Shown one piece after another: positions 35,001-44,116 of a DNA stretch of 64,000 bases (position 1 is its first letter; every line of letters starts with the position of its first letter). The DNA lies in NCBI RefSeq assembly GCF_012927125.1, contig NZ_JABBFZ010000002.1, positions 558,001-622,000 of the forward strand, given 5' to 3'. A program made the translations under genes and the position numbers. The stretch comes from Paraburkholderia antibiotica. GTDB lineage: Bacteria > Pseudomonadota > Gammaproteobacteria > Burkholderiales > Burkholderiaceae. The notes under the pieces are model-generated. The model searched no databases. It worked only from the letters and a program-made list of their open reading frames with translations, and was not told the origin of the DNA.

Positions 35001-38000
35001 GTGAACATGCGAGTCCCCAACATCCCTCGCGATATCGATGCCGCGTATCGGCTGGAAGACCGTTACCAACGCGAACAGGGCAGCGTCTTTCTGACCGGCA
35101 CCCAGGCGCTCGTGCGCATCCTGTTCGAGCAGGCACGCGTCGACCGGCGCGCGGGGCTGAATACGGCGGGACTCGTCTCCGGCTACCGCGGCTCGCCGCT
35201 CGGCGGTCTCGACCAGGAACTGTGGCGCCAGAAAAAGCTGCTGAAAGACGCGGACATCCGCTTCGAACCCGGCCTGAACGAAGATCTCGGCGCGACGATG
35301 CTGTGGGGCGCGCAACAGCTCGACGCGTTTCCGGGCAAACGCGTCGATGGCGTGTTCTCGATGTGGTATGGCAAGGGGCCGGGCGTCGATCGAACCGGCG
35401 ATGTCTTTCGTAATGCCAACATTCTCGGCACGTCGAAACATGGCGGCGTACTGGCGGTGGCCGGCGACGATCACGCCGCGCAATCGTCGATGTTTCCGCA
35501 TCAGACCGATCACGTGTTCGAGGGCGCGATGATGCCGATCCTGTTTCCGGCCTCCGTCGACGAATACCTCGACTTCGGTCTCGCCGGTTACGCGATGTCG
35601 CGCTTCTCCGGCCTGTGGGTCGCGTACAAGGCGATCACGGAGACGGTCGAGAGCGGCCGCTCGATGCCGGTCGACGAGCACGCCCGCAACAGCTTCATCA
35701 CGCCCACCGACATCGCGATTCCGTCGCGACGCGGCTTCAATTACGATCCGGCGCTGCGCTGGCCGGTCGAGCGCGCGGAGCTCGAGCGCCGGGTCCTCGA
35801 AGAGCGGCTGCCGGCCGCGCTCGCATTCGCGCGCGCCAATCCGTTCGACCGCGTCGTGTTCCGTTCGAAGCAGGCACGCGTCGGCATCGTCACGGTCGGC
35901 AAGGCACATGGCGACGTGCTGGCGGCACTGGCCCATCTCGGCCTCGATACGGCAGCACTCGATCGGCTCGGCATCGCGCTGTACAAGGTCGGCATGACCT
36001 GGCCGCTCGAAAGCGAAGGCGTGCGCCAATTCGCGCGCGGTCTGTCCGCATTGCTGGTGGTCGAAGAAAAGCGCTCGTTCGTCGAGCGGCAGATCAAGGA
36101 AGCGCTGTACGACGTGCGCGCCGCCGAGCGCCCCGAGGTGTTCGGCAAAACGCTCGGCACGGCAGGTCCGCTCGTGCCGGCCGCGCTGGAAATTTCTCCG
36201 GCGATCGCGGCAGCGACGATCGCGCGATTCTGCGCGCACACCGGGGTTGCATTGCCGCCCGCGCCCGTCGATACGCGCAGCACGTCCACCCGCAAATCGA
36301 TTCCGATCCTGAGCGGCAAGGAAGCTGAACTGCTCACGCGCAAACCGTTCTTCTGCGCGGGCTGCCCGCACAATACTTCGACGAAGCTGCCGGATGGTTC
36401 ATATGCAGCGGCGGGCATCGGCTGCCACATCATGGCGCTCGGCGAGTCGCCGGGCACCGCGACGTTCTGCCAGATGGGCGGCGAAGGCATCCAGTGGATC
36501 GGCATGTCGACGTTCACCGATCTGCCGCACATGTTCGTCAATCTCGGCGACGGCACCTATCAGCACTCCGGCAGTCTCGCGATCCGCCAGGCCGTGGCCG
36601 CGAAAGCAAACGTCACGTACAAGATCCTCTTCAACGACGCCGTCGCGATGACGGGCGGCCAGCCGACCGAAGGCGGCCTGACCGTTGCGCGCGTGGTCGC
36701 GCAGGTACTCGCCGAAGGCGTCGCAAGCGTGACGATCGTCTCCGACGACCCGGCGAAATACGCCTCGCTCGGCACGGCACTAGCGGGGGTGGAAATCGAG
36801 CATCGCGATACGCTCGATGCCGTGCAGCGACGTCTGCGCGAACGCAAAGGCGTCACGGTTCTCGTCTACGAACAGACCTGCGCGGCCGAAAAACGTCGTC
36901 GCCGCAAACGCGGCACGCTGCCGACGCCGCCCGCGCGCGTCGTCATTCATCCCGACGTGTGCGAAGGTTGCGGCGACTGCTCGGTGCAATCGAACTGCAT
37001 TGCGATCGAGCCGCTCGACACCGAGCGTGGCCGTAAGCGCACGGTCAACCAGTCGAGCTGCAACAAGGATCTGTCATGTACGAAGGGCTTTTGTCCGAGC
37101 TTCGTCACCGTCGAAGGACTCGCGCCGCGCAAGCCGGATCGCGCGCGCATCGAATCGATCGAACCGGCGTTGCGCGAGCAACTCGCGGCGCCGCTGCCGG
37201 TGTCGCCGGAGATCGAACGACACGCTCGGATCGTCGTGACGGGTATCGGCGGCACGGGTGTCGTCACCATTGGCGCGATTCTCGCGATGGCCGCGCATCT
37301 CGAAGGCCGTGGCGCATCGACGCTCGACTTCACCGGCCTCGCGCAGAAGAATGGCGCGGTGTTGAGCCACGTGCAGATTGCCAGCAGCCGCGGCGAGATT
37401 GCGACTTCGCGCATCGAGACGCGCAGCGCCAACGTGCTGCTCGGTTGCGATGCGGTCGTCGCGGCGTCGCCGGATGCGTTGTCGCGCGTCGTCCATCACG
37501 GCACGCATGCGGTGGTGAACACGCACATCACGCCGACCGCCGAGTTCGTGAAGCACGGCGATCTGGCGATCGGCGAGTCGGCCTATCGACGCACGATCGA
37601 AAGTGCACTCGGCGACGTCAGCCCGGCCATCTCGGCGTTCTGGAATTGCAACGCCGCGGCCGAAGCGATTTTCGGCGATGCGATCGCGTCGAACATGATG
37701 ATGGTCGGCTTCGCTTATCAGCGTGGCCTGATTCCGCTGTCCGAGGCCGCAATTCATCGGGCCATCGAACTGAACGGCGCATCGGTTGCGATGAACCAGC
37801 GCGCGTTCCTGTGGGGACGACTGATCGCACACGACCCGACCCTGCTCGATAAAGTAAGCCGCGTGCCGGATTCGCAAGAGGCGCCGTTCGAACTCGACGC
37901 ATTCGTCGCGGCCCGCATCGACGATCTGACCGCTTATCAGAACGCAGCTTACGCGAAGCGCTATGCGCAACTCGTCACGAAGGTGAAGGACGAAGAGGCG

Positions 38001-38540
38001 CGCGTGAATGGCGCTTGCGGCGCACTGACCGAAGCAGTCGCGCGCAGCTACTACAAAGTACTGACCTACAAGGACGAATACGAGGTCGCGCGTCTGCACA
38101 CGGACGGCAGCTTCAAGCGGCGTCTCGCCGCGCAGTTCGAAGGCGACGCGAAGCTCACCTATCACATGGCGCCGCCCGTGCTCTCGCGTAAAGATTCGAC
38201 GACGGGACGCCGCTCGAAGCGCGCGTTCGACGGACGCTGGATGCAGCCGCTGCTCGCGGTGCTGAAACACGGCAAGGTACTGCGCGGCACGCTTGCCGAT
38301 CCGTTTGCCCGTCAGAGCGATCGGCGCATGGAGCGCGCGCTGATCCGCGAATTCGAGGACGACGTGCAGCTCGCGCTGTCCACGCTGGCTCCGCACTCGT
38401 TGAAGACCGCGATCGATCTCGCCGCATTGCCGATGTCCGTGCGCGGCTTCGGCATCGTCAAGGAAAACAATTATCGCGCGATCCAACCGCACCGCGGTGA
38501 GTATCGTGCGACGCTGGCGGAGGGTTTGTGCCGCGCGTGA
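35001..38540 (+). CDS. Indolepyruvate ferredoxin oxidoreductase, fused subunits
   Basis: A 1179-residue fusion. The N-terminal part is the pyruvate-oxidoreductase-like segment (GLVSGYRGSPLGGLDQEL), the middle is the TPP domain (CAGCPHNTSTKLPDGSYAAAGIGCHIMAL, GDGTYQHSGSLAIRQAV), then cysteine motifs for iron-sulfur clusters near residues 653-690 (CEGCGDCSVQSNC; CNKDLSCTKGFC), and a gamma domain (VTGIGGTGVVTIGAILAMAAHLEG). It decarboxylates aryl-pyruvates to aryl-acetyl-CoA, passing electrons to ferredoxin. This single-chain form is common in Burkholderiales. GGAGAC supports the GTG at 35001; ATG 35007 is the alternative. Divergent from an Lrp gene. Confidence 0.92.
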   Translation: MNMRVPNIPRDIDAAYRLEDRYQREQGSVFLTGTQALVRILFEQARVDRRAGLNTAGLVSGYRGSPLGGLDQELWRQKKLLKDADIRFEPGLNEDLGATMLWGAQQLDAFPGKRVDGVFSMWYGKGPGVDRTGDVFRNANILGTSKHGGVLAVAGDDHAAQSSMFPHQTDHVFEGAMMPILFPASVDEYLDFGLAGYAMSRFSGLWVAYKAITETVESGRSMPVDEHARNSFITPTDIAIPSRRGFNYDPALRWPVERAELERRVLEERLPAALAFARANPFDRVVFRSKQARVGIVTVGKAHGDVLAALAHLGLDTAALDRLGIALYKVGMTWPLESEGVRQFARGLSALLVVEEKRSFVERQIKEALYDVRAAERPEVFGKTLGTAGPLVPAALEISPAIAAATIARFCAHTGVALPPAPVDTRSTSTRKSIPILSGKEAELLTRKPFFCAGCPHNTSTKLPDGSYAAAGIGCHIMALGESPGTATFCQMGGEGIQWIGMSTFTDLPHMFVNLGDGTYQHSGSLAIRQAVAAKANVTYKILFNDAVAMTGGQPTEGGLTVARVVAQVLAEGVASVTIVSDDPAKYASLGTALAGVEIEHRDTLDAVQRRLRERKGVTVLVYEQTCAAEKRRRRKRGTLPTPPARVVIHPDVCEGCGDCSVQSNCIAIEPLDTERGRKRTVNQSSCNKDLSCTKGFCPSFVTVEGLAPRKPDRARIESIEPALREQLAAPLPVSPEIERHARIVVTGIGGTGVVTIGAILAMAAHLEGRGASTLDFTGLAQKNGAVLSHVQIASSRGEIATSRIETRSANVLLGCDAVVAASPDALSRVVHHGTHAVVNTHITPTAEFVKHGDLAIGESAYRRTIESALGDVSPAISAFWNCNAAAEAIFGDAIASNMMMVGFAYQRGLIPLSEAAIHRAIELNGASVAMNQRAFLWGRLIAHDPTLLDKVSRVPDSQEAPFELDAFVAARIDDLTAYQNAAYAKRYAQLVTKVKDEEARVNGACGALTEAVARSYYKVLTYKDEYEVARLHTDGSFKRRLAAQFEGDAKLTYHMAPPVLSRKDSTTGRRSKRAFDGRWMQPLLAVLKHGKVLRGTLADPFARQSDRRMERALIREFEDDVQLALSTLAPHSLKTAIDLAALPMSVRGFGIVKENNYRAIQPHRGEYRATLAEGLCRA

Positions 38541-38644
38541 GGGAGGAGCGGACACAACACATGGGGTTCGTCATCGCGTGGTGTGTCCAGAACGCATTGA
38601 TTGTCTCCTGGTACAAACAAAGCCGCGCATCGTAGGCACGTCAG

Positions 38645-38809
38645 ATGGGAATTGGCGAGTCATGGGCTATCGTCGCAATCACAGCAACAATATTTGTTGT
38701 CATCTCAGAAAATTATGCCGCTACCATGCATTCTCCTACACACCGAACTATGGGGCGATCCCCCTCGGTAGATACTATATTTTTGATAGAAGATCAGGAG
38801 GAACAGTAG
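38645..38809 (+). CDS. Possible 54-residue membrane peptide
   Basis: An ATG-started frame of 54 codons: a hydrophobic stretch WAIVAITATIFVVI at the N-terminus, then a polar tail ending IEDQEEQ. It lies in a visibly less GC-rich stretch (about 38.6-39.0 kb), unlike its neighbours, which hints at acquired DNA. No clear ribosome site and no recognised family. The remainder of the 38541-38890 gap shows nothing else. Low confidence; it may be chance. Confidence 0.25.
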   Translation: MGIGESWAIVAITATIFVVISENYAATMHSPTHRTMGRSPSVDTIFLIEDQEEQ

Positions 38810-38890
38810 GCCGGCTCATGGACTAGCTCAATCTGAATGGCAACAACAAAAGCGAGTGGTTTTCCTTATATGCGATTGACGGAGACATTG

Positions 38891-39007
38891 ATGACGATCG
38901 AGAGCCGTAGCGACTGGCATCGGATCCGTTCAATCTTCACCGACACACCCAGGCTGGCAGTTCCCGGATCTCAGCTCAAAGCGTATGGGGAGCTGACAGT
39001 GAGATGA
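38891..39007 (+). CDS. Possible small ORF coupled to the following membrane protein
   Basis: A 38-codon frame starting at an ATG with GGAGAC six bases upstream, and ending in an ATGA overlap with the next gene (start 39004). The product is polar and basic (MTIESRSDWHRIRSIF...). The good ribosome site and the overlap suggest it is translated, at least as a leader that couples translation of the membrane protein. No family recognised. Confidence 0.35.
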   Translation: MTIESRSDWHRIRSIFTDTPRLAVPGSQLKAYGELTVR

Positions 39008-39273
39008 AAAAGGTTTTGGTCTGCATCGCGATCGCGGCATGTCTGGTGGCTGCCATTCTTATTAACGCGTACTGGTGGGCCACACATCCGGATACTCCGC
39101 TTAATTTTTCAAATCCGGTCTGGAATTTTCTGCTTGTGAAATTCAAGTCCGAAACCGCCTCCGACGAGGTTGACCTGGCCTTCTTCATGTCGTCAGTCGG
39201 TACCGTGCTTGCATTCCTGGTCGCCATCCTGATCTACCGCCGGTATATCGCTCGGTACCGAAAAGAAGCTTGA
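39004..39273 (+). CDS. Small two-helix membrane protein, unknown function
   Basis: An 89-residue protein with an N-terminal hydrophobic helix (about 5-24, VLVCIAIAACLVAAILINAYWW), a polar middle (about 30-58) and a second helix (about 60-79, FFMSSVGTVLAFLVAILIY) ending in a basic RRYIARYRKEA tail. I do not recognise the family. The start overlaps the stop of a small upstream ORF (ATGA). It is convergent with the second MlrC-like gene, 17 bp away. Confidence 0.65.
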   Translation: MKKVLVCIAIAACLVAAILINAYWWATHPDTPLNFSNPVWNFLLVKFKSETASDEVDLAFFMSSVGTVLAFLVAILIYRRYIARYRKEA

Positions 39274-39290
39274 CGACTAACCGCCTACGC

Positions 39291-40745
39291 CTACGCCAAA
39301 TCCCCCAACGGCCACTTAGGCCGCCTGATCCGCCGATGCCCCAACGAATCCAGATCTGACGTCACCGTGCCCGGCGCGCTAGCGTAGATCACCTTGCCCA
39401 CGACTTTCGAATAATGGGCATGGAAATGCTGCGACGATTTCACGACGATCATCCGCTTCGCTTCGAGCGCACAGCCCAGATCCGTGAACAGATCGGTCCC
39501 GATGGCCTGCACGCGCCGACTGGTCACCACCACGTCGACGCCGTTCACGCCGATCAACGCCGAATCGCCGCAATTCACCCGCTCGCCCTCGGCGAGGCCC
39601 GCCATCGTGTGTCCGCGTTTGAGCGCGCGCACGGTCACTTCCGCGTCCAGCGGCTCGCCCGACATCGGCCCGGTCTTGCCGCCGAGACGAACCCGCAGGC
39701 GCGCGTCGACGCCGGCATTGAAGGCCATATCCACCACCGCGGGGTCCCACAGAGGCCCGAGTGCCGCCTGCCCGACATCCCGCTCGATCAGGCGACGCAG
39801 GAAAAAGGTCGAGTCCGACGCGGCACCGCCGCCGGCATTGTCAGCGCCATCGGCAATCGCCACCGGCGTCGCGGCGCTGGCGAGCGCCCGGTCCAGCGCG
39901 GCATCGATGTCAGGCTCGTCGGCACGCAACGCATCGCGCGCGGCGATCACATCGTCTGCGAAGGTTCGCGCGGATTGCTGGGCAAGCGATGCATCGTTGT
40001 CCGCGTAGACCAGCACCTTGGTGCCCATTCCTGGCACGTCGGCCCACGGAAAACCGTGCACCAGCGACACCGACAGCACACCCGGCAACTTCTCCAACGC
40101 GTACTCGCGTGCCACCAGCGTACGGCCCGGCTCCTGCGTGGTGAAAATCAGCGAAATCATTTCGCAGTCCACCAGAGCCGGCACGGGCCGGCAACGCCCC
40201 TGGACCCTGGCGGCAAGCAGGTCGACGAGTTCGACCGCGCGCTCGACGATGTCGGTATGCGGGTACTCTTTCCAGCAGATCAGCAGGTCCGCCGCGCGCA
40301 CCATCTGCCCGGTCATATGCGCATGAGGATCGAGCGTCGCGCCGACGGCCGTATCGGGACCGACGAGCGCACGCACCCGTTCGAGCAGATCGCCTTCGCA
40401 GTCGTCATAGCCGTCGGCCACCATCGCGCCGTGCAACCCGAGCACGACCATCTCCAACGGCAAGGCCGCGCGGATTTCGCTCAGGATCTGCTCGCGCAGC
40501 GCTTCATAGGCTTCGCGCGTCACGAGCCCGGCCGGCCACGCCGCCGCGACCAGCCCTTCTATCAAGGTCCAGCCGTTCTTGCGCGCCGCCTGTCGCGCGG
40601 CGAACAACGGACCGGCAAAAAAACTGGGCGCTTCGGGATGGGTGCCGCCCTGATACAGCATCCCGTTTTCGAATGCTGCAAGACCCACGGGTAAAGGAGA
40701 AAATGTATTCGTTTCCGTCGCCAGACTGGCTGCAAATATGCGCAC
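39291..40745 (-). CDS. M81-family metallohydrolase (MlrC-like), second copy
   Basis: A 484-residue protein, the same length as the paralogue at 26894-28348 and sharing its blocks: AASLATETNTFSPLPVG, VVLGLHGAMVADGYDDCEGDLL, GATLDPHAHMTGQM, CWKEYPHTD, ADGADNAGGGAASDSTF, VVKSSQHFHAHYSKVVGKVIYA. The GTG at 40745 is preceded by GAGAGGG and aligns with the paralogue's start; the frame upstream is Arg-rich and unlikely coding. No operon partners; it stands alone between convergent and upstream non-coding DNA. Substrate unknown. Confidence 0.85.
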   Translation of the reverse strand: MRIFAASLATETNTFSPLPVGLAAFENGMLYQGGTHPEAPSFFAGPLFAARQAARKNGWTLIEGLVAAAWPAGLVTREAYEALREQILSEIRAALPLEMVVLGLHGAMVADGYDDCEGDLLERVRALVGPDTAVGATLDPHAHMTGQMVRAADLLICWKEYPHTDIVERAVELVDLLAARVQGRCRPVPALVDCEMISLIFTTQEPGRTLVAREYALEKLPGVLSVSLVHGFPWADVPGMGTKVLVYADNDASLAQQSARTFADDVIAARDALRADEPDIDAALDRALASAATPVAIADGADNAGGGAASDSTFFLRRLIERDVGQAALGPLWDPAVVDMAFNAGVDARLRVRLGGKTGPMSGEPLDAEVTVRALKRGHTMAGLAEGERVNCGDSALIGVNGVDVVVTSRRVQAIGTDLFTDLGCALEAKRMIVVKSSQHFHAHYSKVVGKVIYASAPGTVTSDLDSLGHRRIRRPKWPLGDLA

Positions 40746-40923
40746 GCTCGTGCCCTCTCTCAATCTCGATACCGCTCGTTGTTCGGCCGCGATGCGAGAA
40801 ATGGCACGCACGTTTCTGTTTCATCGCATCCGGGCTGTCCGGTAGATCCGCATACATTTCCTTTGCGTGCAAGGCAATGCCACCGGATAGACGGTAGCAG
40901 CCTGGTCGATGAATGCCATTGCT

Positions 40924-40961
40924 CCACAGCGCACTTTCGCCTGGATGAAAGTGCGCTGTGG
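40924..40961. repeat. Perfect 15-bp inverted repeat
   Basis: CCACAGCGCACTTTC (40924-40938) and GAAAGTGCGCTGTGG (40947-40961) pair perfectly around an 8-nt loop. It lies in the 335-bp gap between the MFS and MlrC-like genes, with no T-run on either side, so it is not a standard terminator. It could be a regulatory hairpin, the remains of a mobile unit or a protein site. Confidence 0.6.
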
Positions 40962-40991
40962 CGGCGAATGGACTGGATGGGGTTCGCGGCC

Positions 40992-41047
40992 GAATAAAGC
41001 CGCTTGAATAAAACCGCCTGAATAAAGCCGTTCGATTAAAGCCGGTT
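40992..41047. repeat. Four tandem 14-bp repeats (GAATAAAGCCGCTT type)
   Basis: Units start at 40992, 41006, 41020 and 41034: GAATAAAGCCGCTT, GAATAAAACCGCCT, GAATAAAGCCGTTC, GATTAAAGCCGGTT. The 14-bp spacing is exact. The last unit overlaps the terminator hairpin of the MFS gene, so the array may have grown by slippage from that element. Confidence 0.65.
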
Positions 41048-41061
41048 AGATAACCGGCTTT
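41038..41061 (-). terminator. Terminator-like hairpin after the MFS gene
   Basis: AAAGCCGGTT (41038-41047) pairs with AACCGGCTTT (41052-41061) around AGAT, about 20 bp after the MFS stop on the minus strand, with an A/T-flanked stem. Probably bidirectional or weak because the T-run is short. Confidence 0.6.
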
Positions 41062-41080
41062 CCGGTCGCCCGCTCGAACC

Positions 41081-42322
41081 TCAATCGAGCGACGCGTCGC
41101 AACTGCAATCCAGCTTGGGCGATCGGATAGCCGGCCGCTCCAACGCGGCCAACCGTTGCAGCGTCACGAGACCGAGCAGCGCAAGCCCGAGCCCCAGCGT
41201 GAAGTCGGCGTGAACTCCCGCCCGATCGACGATGGTGCCGCCGACCGCCGAACCGGCCGCAATCGCCACCTGGATCACGCTGACGAACATGGCTGAACCG
41301 GCTTCGGGCAAGTCCGTCGTGCTGCGCTGAATCCACACGCTAAAGCACAGTGGCAGCGCGCCGAACGCAACGCCCCACAGCAGCATCCCGGCCGTCTCGC
41401 CGATCGGCGAATGCTCGAGCAGCAACATCGACGACATCGCGCCCAACAGCAACAGCACCATCGCGGCGACGGACTTCTTCAGGTGCTCGGAAATCACCAT
41501 CGACGTCAGCGCATTCGAGAAGAAGCCGATCAGGCCGAAGCCGAACAGCAGCAGCGTAATGACACTCAACGAGAAATCGTGTTCGAGCAGCGGAGCGATG
41601 TAGGTATACGTCGAGAAGTGCGCGCCAAACACGAGCGCGACCATCAGCATGCTCAGCCGCGTGTGAGGGCGCCGCAGCAGCGCCCGGAAATCGGCGATAC
41701 GCAATGCCGAAGCCGACGGCAGCGAAGGCACGAGCAACGCTTGCGCGAGCAACGCGAGCGCCACAAGTCCGGCGGTCGCCGCGAATGCCATGCGCCACGA
41801 TGCGAACGAAGCGATGAACGTGCCGAGTGGCACGCCGATCACGGTGGCGCAGGTGACGCCGGTCAGAATCGTCGCCGTCGCTTTAGCCGCGTCTTTTGCT
41901 TCGACGAGTCGCGGGGCAGCCGCGGTCGCCAGTGTCCAGAAGCCGCCCAACGCCGCACCGAGCAACGCCCGTCCGACCAGCATGACCGCGAGACCCGGTG
42001 CCATCGCGCACACGATGTTCGCAATCAGCAGCATCGCGGTGAGCAACAGAAAGACGTAGCGGCGGTCCATGCGCCCGGCGCTGACGATCAGCATCGGCGC
42101 GGATATCGCGGCCATCACGCCGGGCGTGGTGACCATCAGGCCCGCGACGCCGGTCGATACGCCGAGGTCGTGCGCGATCTGCGGCAGCAGCCCGACCGGC
42201 AGAAATTCCGCGGTCACGAACGCGAACGCACTCACCGCGACAGCAACGACGGATAGCCATTGACCCGCGGAGGTCGAGCCCGCTTCGACAGATACGGAAG
42301 TTGCAGGTGTATCGATTTGCAT
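41081..42322 (-). CDS. MFS efflux transporter, DHA1 type
   Basis: A 413-residue transporter with 12 predicted helices. Signature segments: SVVAVAVSAFAFVTAEFLPVGLLPQIAHDLGVSTGVAGLMVT, RMDRRYVFLLLTAMLLIANI, and GVTCATVIGVPLGTFIASFASWR (motif C region). These match the DHA1/arabinose-efflux-like group of drug and sugar exporters. The ATG at 42322 is chosen as it starts a usual short polar N-terminus. It ends with an unusual Cys-containing tail (CSCDASLD). It is 162 bp from the acid-resistance operon. Confidence 0.87.
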   Translation of the reverse strand: MQIDTPATSVSVEAGSTSAGQWLSVVAVAVSAFAFVTAEFLPVGLLPQIAHDLGVSTGVAGLMVTTPGVMAAISAPMLIVSAGRMDRRYVFLLLTAMLLIANIVCAMAPGLAVMLVGRALLGAALGGFWTLATAAAPRLVEAKDAAKATATILTGVTCATVIGVPLGTFIASFASWRMAFAATAGLVALALLAQALLVPSLPSASALRIADFRALLRRPHTRLSMLMVALVFGAHFSTYTYIAPLLEHDFSLSVITLLLFGFGLIGFFSNALTSMVISEHLKKSVAAMVLLLLGAMSSMLLLEHSPIGETAGMLLWGVAFGALPLCFSVWIQRSTTDLPEAGSAMFVSVIQVAIAAGSAVGGTIVDRAGVHADFTLGLGLALLGLVTLQRLAALERPAIRSPKLDCSCDASLD

Positions 42323-42484
42323 GATGACACTGACGCCAAGGGTAAAACCCACACTTTAGGTGGCGATTCCCGATGGAAAAAGCATCATGCACTGAATAGA
42401 GTAGTAGGCGTGGCTGAACAATCTCCGTACGGCCATCGTCATGGCCATGGTCGCACGCCGGCGAAACCCAGGCGAAGCGCGTCG

Positions 42485-42676
42485 CTATTCGTCCTCCCCT
42501 TTCCCCACATTGAGCAGCGTCACGAAACTCGCAACCCCGAGCACCATCGCCAGCAACCCGATGTGAACGAGTCGAGGTTTCTCGTAGAGCAAGCCGTTGA
42601 TCGACGACGCGATGCCGCCCAACGCGACGAACACCGCCACTGTCGCCAGCACGATTCGTCCCTCCACGCGAGCCAT
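42485..42676 (-). CDS. Small two-helix membrane protein in the gadB operon
   Basis: A 63-residue protein with two hydrophobic helices (ILATVAVFVALGGIASSINGLL and VHIGLLAMVLGVASFVTLL) and an acidic tail. The ATG at 42676 is preceded by AGGAGC; an earlier ATG at 42706 in the same frame has no ribosome site. It follows gadB by 33 bp and probably belongs to the aspT-aspD-gadB transcript. Family not recognised; a small accessory of an acid-stress operon is a guess. Confidence 0.65.
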   Translation of the reverse strand: MARVEGRIVLATVAVFVALGGIASSINGLLYEKPRLVHIGLLAMVLGVASFVTLLNVGKGEDE

Positions 42677-42709
42677 AGCGATTGCTCCTGCCACGTCGCC
42701 GGTCATCTG

Positions 42710-44089
42710 TCAGCACTTGGTCGGCGTTGCCGGACCGGCCGCATGCTGGTGCAATTCGGGCGGCGTCGCGTTGCCGCCGTGTTTGTCGAGGAATTTGCAT
42801 GCACTGACGATGTCGTCGGCGAGCAGCTCCGCCACGTTGCGGTTCACATGCGGCCTGACCACCACCCGCAGGCTGTTGACCGACTCGGCATTCGGCGGCA
42901 TCGAATAAGCCGCGAGCACCCAGCCTTTCTCCCGGACCTTGTTCGAGACGTCGAATTCGTTGAATTTCTTTATCTTGCTGTCGAGCGTCACGGCGACCAC
43001 CGGAATCCGCTGCGCTTCGTTCATCATCGTGAAGTAGCCGCTTTCGACCAGAATGCCGCGCAACGCAATCGCGTTGTCGAGCGTGTGCTGCATGATCCTG
43101 CGATAACCTTCGAAACCCTGCCTGAGAAACATGTAGTACTGCACGGCCACCTGAAAAGCGTTGCGGCTGAAGTTCAGCGTCGCGGTCGGCATTTCGCCGC
43201 CCAGGTAGTTCACGTAGAACACCAGTTCCTCGTTGAATACCTTGCGTTCGCGAAACACGATCCAGCCGAGGCCCGGCGGCACCAGGCCGTATTTGTGTCC
43301 CGACGCGTTGATCGACTGCACGCGCGGCAGCCGGAAATCCCATTCGTAGTCGGGATAGAGGAACGGATTGACGAAGCCGCCGGACGCGCCGTCGATATGC
43401 ATCGGAATGGAAATGCCGGTGCGCCGCTCGTAGTCGTCGAGCCAGTCGTGAATGCCCTGAATGTCGTCGTCCTCGCCGGTGAAGGTCTGCCCCGCAATCG
43501 CGACGACGGCAATCGTGTTCTCGTCGACATACTTGTCGAGATGTTCGGCGGTCAGCCGATAGTTGCCCGGCGTCAACGGTACGATGCGCGGCTCGACGTC
43601 GAAATAGCGAAAGAACTTCTTCCACACGATCTGCACGTTGCCGCCCGTCACCATGTTCGGCCTGCTACGGTCCTTGCCCTGTGCTTCGCGGCTCTTGCGC
43701 CAGTTCCACTTGTGCGCGAGACCCGCCAGCATGCAGGCCTCGGACGAGCCCACGGTCGCGGTGCCGTACGGCTCGACGTCTTTCGGTCCGTTCCAGAGCT
43801 GATGCAGCCATTTGACCATGCGCGTTTCCATCGCGAACACCTGCGGGTACATGTCATGGTCGATATAGTTCTTGAAGATATTGCGCTTCGCGGTCTCCGC
43901 TGCTTCAGGCTCGGCCCACGTCGTCACGAACGACGACATGTTCAGCATCGGATTCGCGTCGGTCCATTCCGCGCTGATCACGACAGCGGCAGCCGCGCGC
44001 GCGGACATCCCGTCTTTCGGAAATTCGTCTTCGGGAATCGAATAGTTGAATTCGTCGTACGGGGTGATCTTTTCGCTTGACGTAGCCAT
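42710..44089 (-). CDS. gadB: Glutamate decarboxylase
   Basis: A 459-residue PLP enzyme very close to GadA/GadB: the segments MYPQVFAMETRMVKWLHQLWNG, GTATVGSSEACMLAGLAHKWNWR, GQTFTGEDDDIQGIHDWL, HIDGASGGFVNPFLYPDYEWDFRLPRVQSINASGHKYG with PLP-lysine Lys266, and GGEMPTATLNFSRNA. It converts glutamate plus a proton to GABA and CO2, raising cytoplasmic pH. The C-terminus is not the GadB -HT type but ends HAAGPATPTKC. It is 27 bp after aspD in one operon. No GadC antiporter is in view. Confidence 0.95.
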   Translation of the reverse strand: MATSSEKITPYDEFNYSIPEDEFPKDGMSARAAAAVVISAEWTDANPMLNMSSFVTTWAEPEAAETAKRNIFKNYIDHDMYPQVFAMETRMVKWLHQLWNGPKDVEPYGTATVGSSEACMLAGLAHKWNWRKSREAQGKDRSRPNMVTGGNVQIVWKKFFRYFDVEPRIVPLTPGNYRLTAEHLDKYVDENTIAVVAIAGQTFTGEDDDIQGIHDWLDDYERRTGISIPMHIDGASGGFVNPFLYPDYEWDFRLPRVQSINASGHKYGLVPPGLGWIVFRERKVFNEELVFYVNYLGGEMPTATLNFSRNAFQVAVQYYMFLRQGFEGYRRIMQHTLDNAIALRGILVESGYFTMMNEAQRIPVVAVTLDSKIKKFNEFDVSNKVREKGWVLAAYSMPPNAESVNSLRVVVRPHVNRNVAELLADDIVSACKFLDKHGGNATPPELHQHAAGPATPTKC

Positions 44090-44116
44090 CTCGTGCTCCT
44101 CGATACGCGGGTAGTG

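Noticed and set aside
38497..38826. A 109-codon frame overlapping the end of the indolepyruvate oxidoreductase gene
   Set aside because: Composition is unlike a protein, the first part is antisense-like shadow of the real gene, and no ribosome site or family is visible.
42443..42453. GGCCATGGTCG as a fourth copy of the GGACC-WW-GGTCG element
   Set aside because: One half-site is imperfect and the location, between the small membrane protein and the MFS gene, is less convincing; treated as chance.
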